A stretch of 64,000 nucleotides of DNA from Tillus elongatus (Eukaryota; Arthropoda; Insecta; Coleoptera; Cleridae): the NCBI GenBank assembly GCA_964006375.1, contig OZ023267.1:37893766-37957765 (forward strand), given 5' to 3'. Shown here piece after piece: positions 63,844 through 64,000 of the stretch. The notes below the pieces were generated by a model. The model worked only from the letters and a program-made list of their open reading frames with translations. It had not been told where the DNA came from and did not search any database. Numbering within the stretch: the first letter of the stretch is position 1; each line of letters opens with the position of its first letter. The position numbers and the translations under genes were made by a program.

Positions 63844-63878
63844 CCCCCATGTTTGGTGTTGTATAAACTTTCGTCCAT
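63844..63878 (-). CDS. piggyBac-type transposase, predicted first coding exon
   Basis: ATG at 63878-63876, reading MDESLYNTKHG plus GG, immediately followed by the donor GTAAGT. Joined to the acceptor at 63593 the codon becomes GGA and the frame runs straight into LSLHQLLECLEESNDE of the main exon. The match of phase, donor and acceptor, and the absence of any ATG at the head of the main ORF, support splicing. RNA evidence is needed; an unspliced start at 63432 is the alternative. Confidence 0.65.
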
Positions 63879-64000
63879 CGCGTACAAATGATGCAATTAC
63901 ACACGCAAAACCACAAAGACGCTGTCAAATTGTTCACATATATAATAAATGGTGTTAGGTTGACACGACTAGGGTGCCATCTCTTGCAGAATAGCCTAAT
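63879..64000. other. Upstream of piggyBac transposase
   Basis: Probable 5' UTR/promoter side of the element; the element's right end is not recognised before the window ends. Confidence 0.4.

Noticed and set aside
63841..64000. Right-hand piggyBac terminus before the window end
   Set aside because: No inverted match to CCCATTAGTG next to a TTAA was found; the element probably extends past base 64000 or the left candidate is wrong.

Overview
The window reads as AT-rich insect nuclear DNA. The host gene is the 3' part of a Pax6 gene on the + strand, best matched to twin of eyeless (toy). Five coding exons are visible: 21154-21303, 21418-21500, 43295-43482, 51950-52161 and 60398-60498. They cover the end of the linker, the whole homeodomain and the C-terminal transactivation region. 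The paired box must lie upstream of the window, so bases 1-21153 are intronic or upstream. Exon phases join cleanly and every junction has AG/GT signals. I see no other host gene. Beetle-like is only an impression; the order cannot be fixed from sequence alone.

Almost everything else is transposon-derived, packed into the toy introns of about 21.8, 8.5 and 8.2 kb. Families recognised: several IS630/Tc1/mariner groups (306-836; Tc1-like pieces at 6720-6767, 7450-8072 and 9576-9702; 11343-13150; 17679-19262; 19270-20551; 22480-22690; 23640-24106; 41210-41940; 50443-50718; 59330-59420); a Tigger/pogo remnant (44968-45615) abutting a gutted Ty3/gypsy remnant with a 3' LTR (45617 to about 47300); two non-LTR retrotransposon 3' ends (6780-7449, 49481-50180); two Penelope-like fragments with GIY-YIG domains (55032-55400, 55943-56660); tRNA-derived SINEs; a 5S-like pseudogene; a 1.4 kb retroposon with a tandem-repeat body and target duplications (25339-26766); and TIR elements without transposase (8073-9575, 36418-39013, 42082-42899). 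Downstream of toy, on the - strand, is an intact-looking piggyBac transposase (61792-63878) with one predicted intron that restores a start codon.

The dominant repeat is a non-autonomous family I call HINE-like. One end ('T1') carries the small hairpin ACGCA-GCAAG-TGCGT followed by TAGYGAATTTTC. The other end is a terminal hairpin of TAGYGAATTTTC and its complement. Between them lie a conserved arm, a (TA)n tract and a body of variable length. Both hairpins show compensatory base changes between copies. One copy (37646-38961) interrupts the terminal inverted repeat of another element, so the intact arm reveals the pre-insertion site and confirms both ends. This architecture resembles Helentron-associated elements (HINE/DINE-1), but no Rep/helicase gene is in the window. 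Its (TA)n tracts seem to have served as landing pads for TA-targeting mariner elements.
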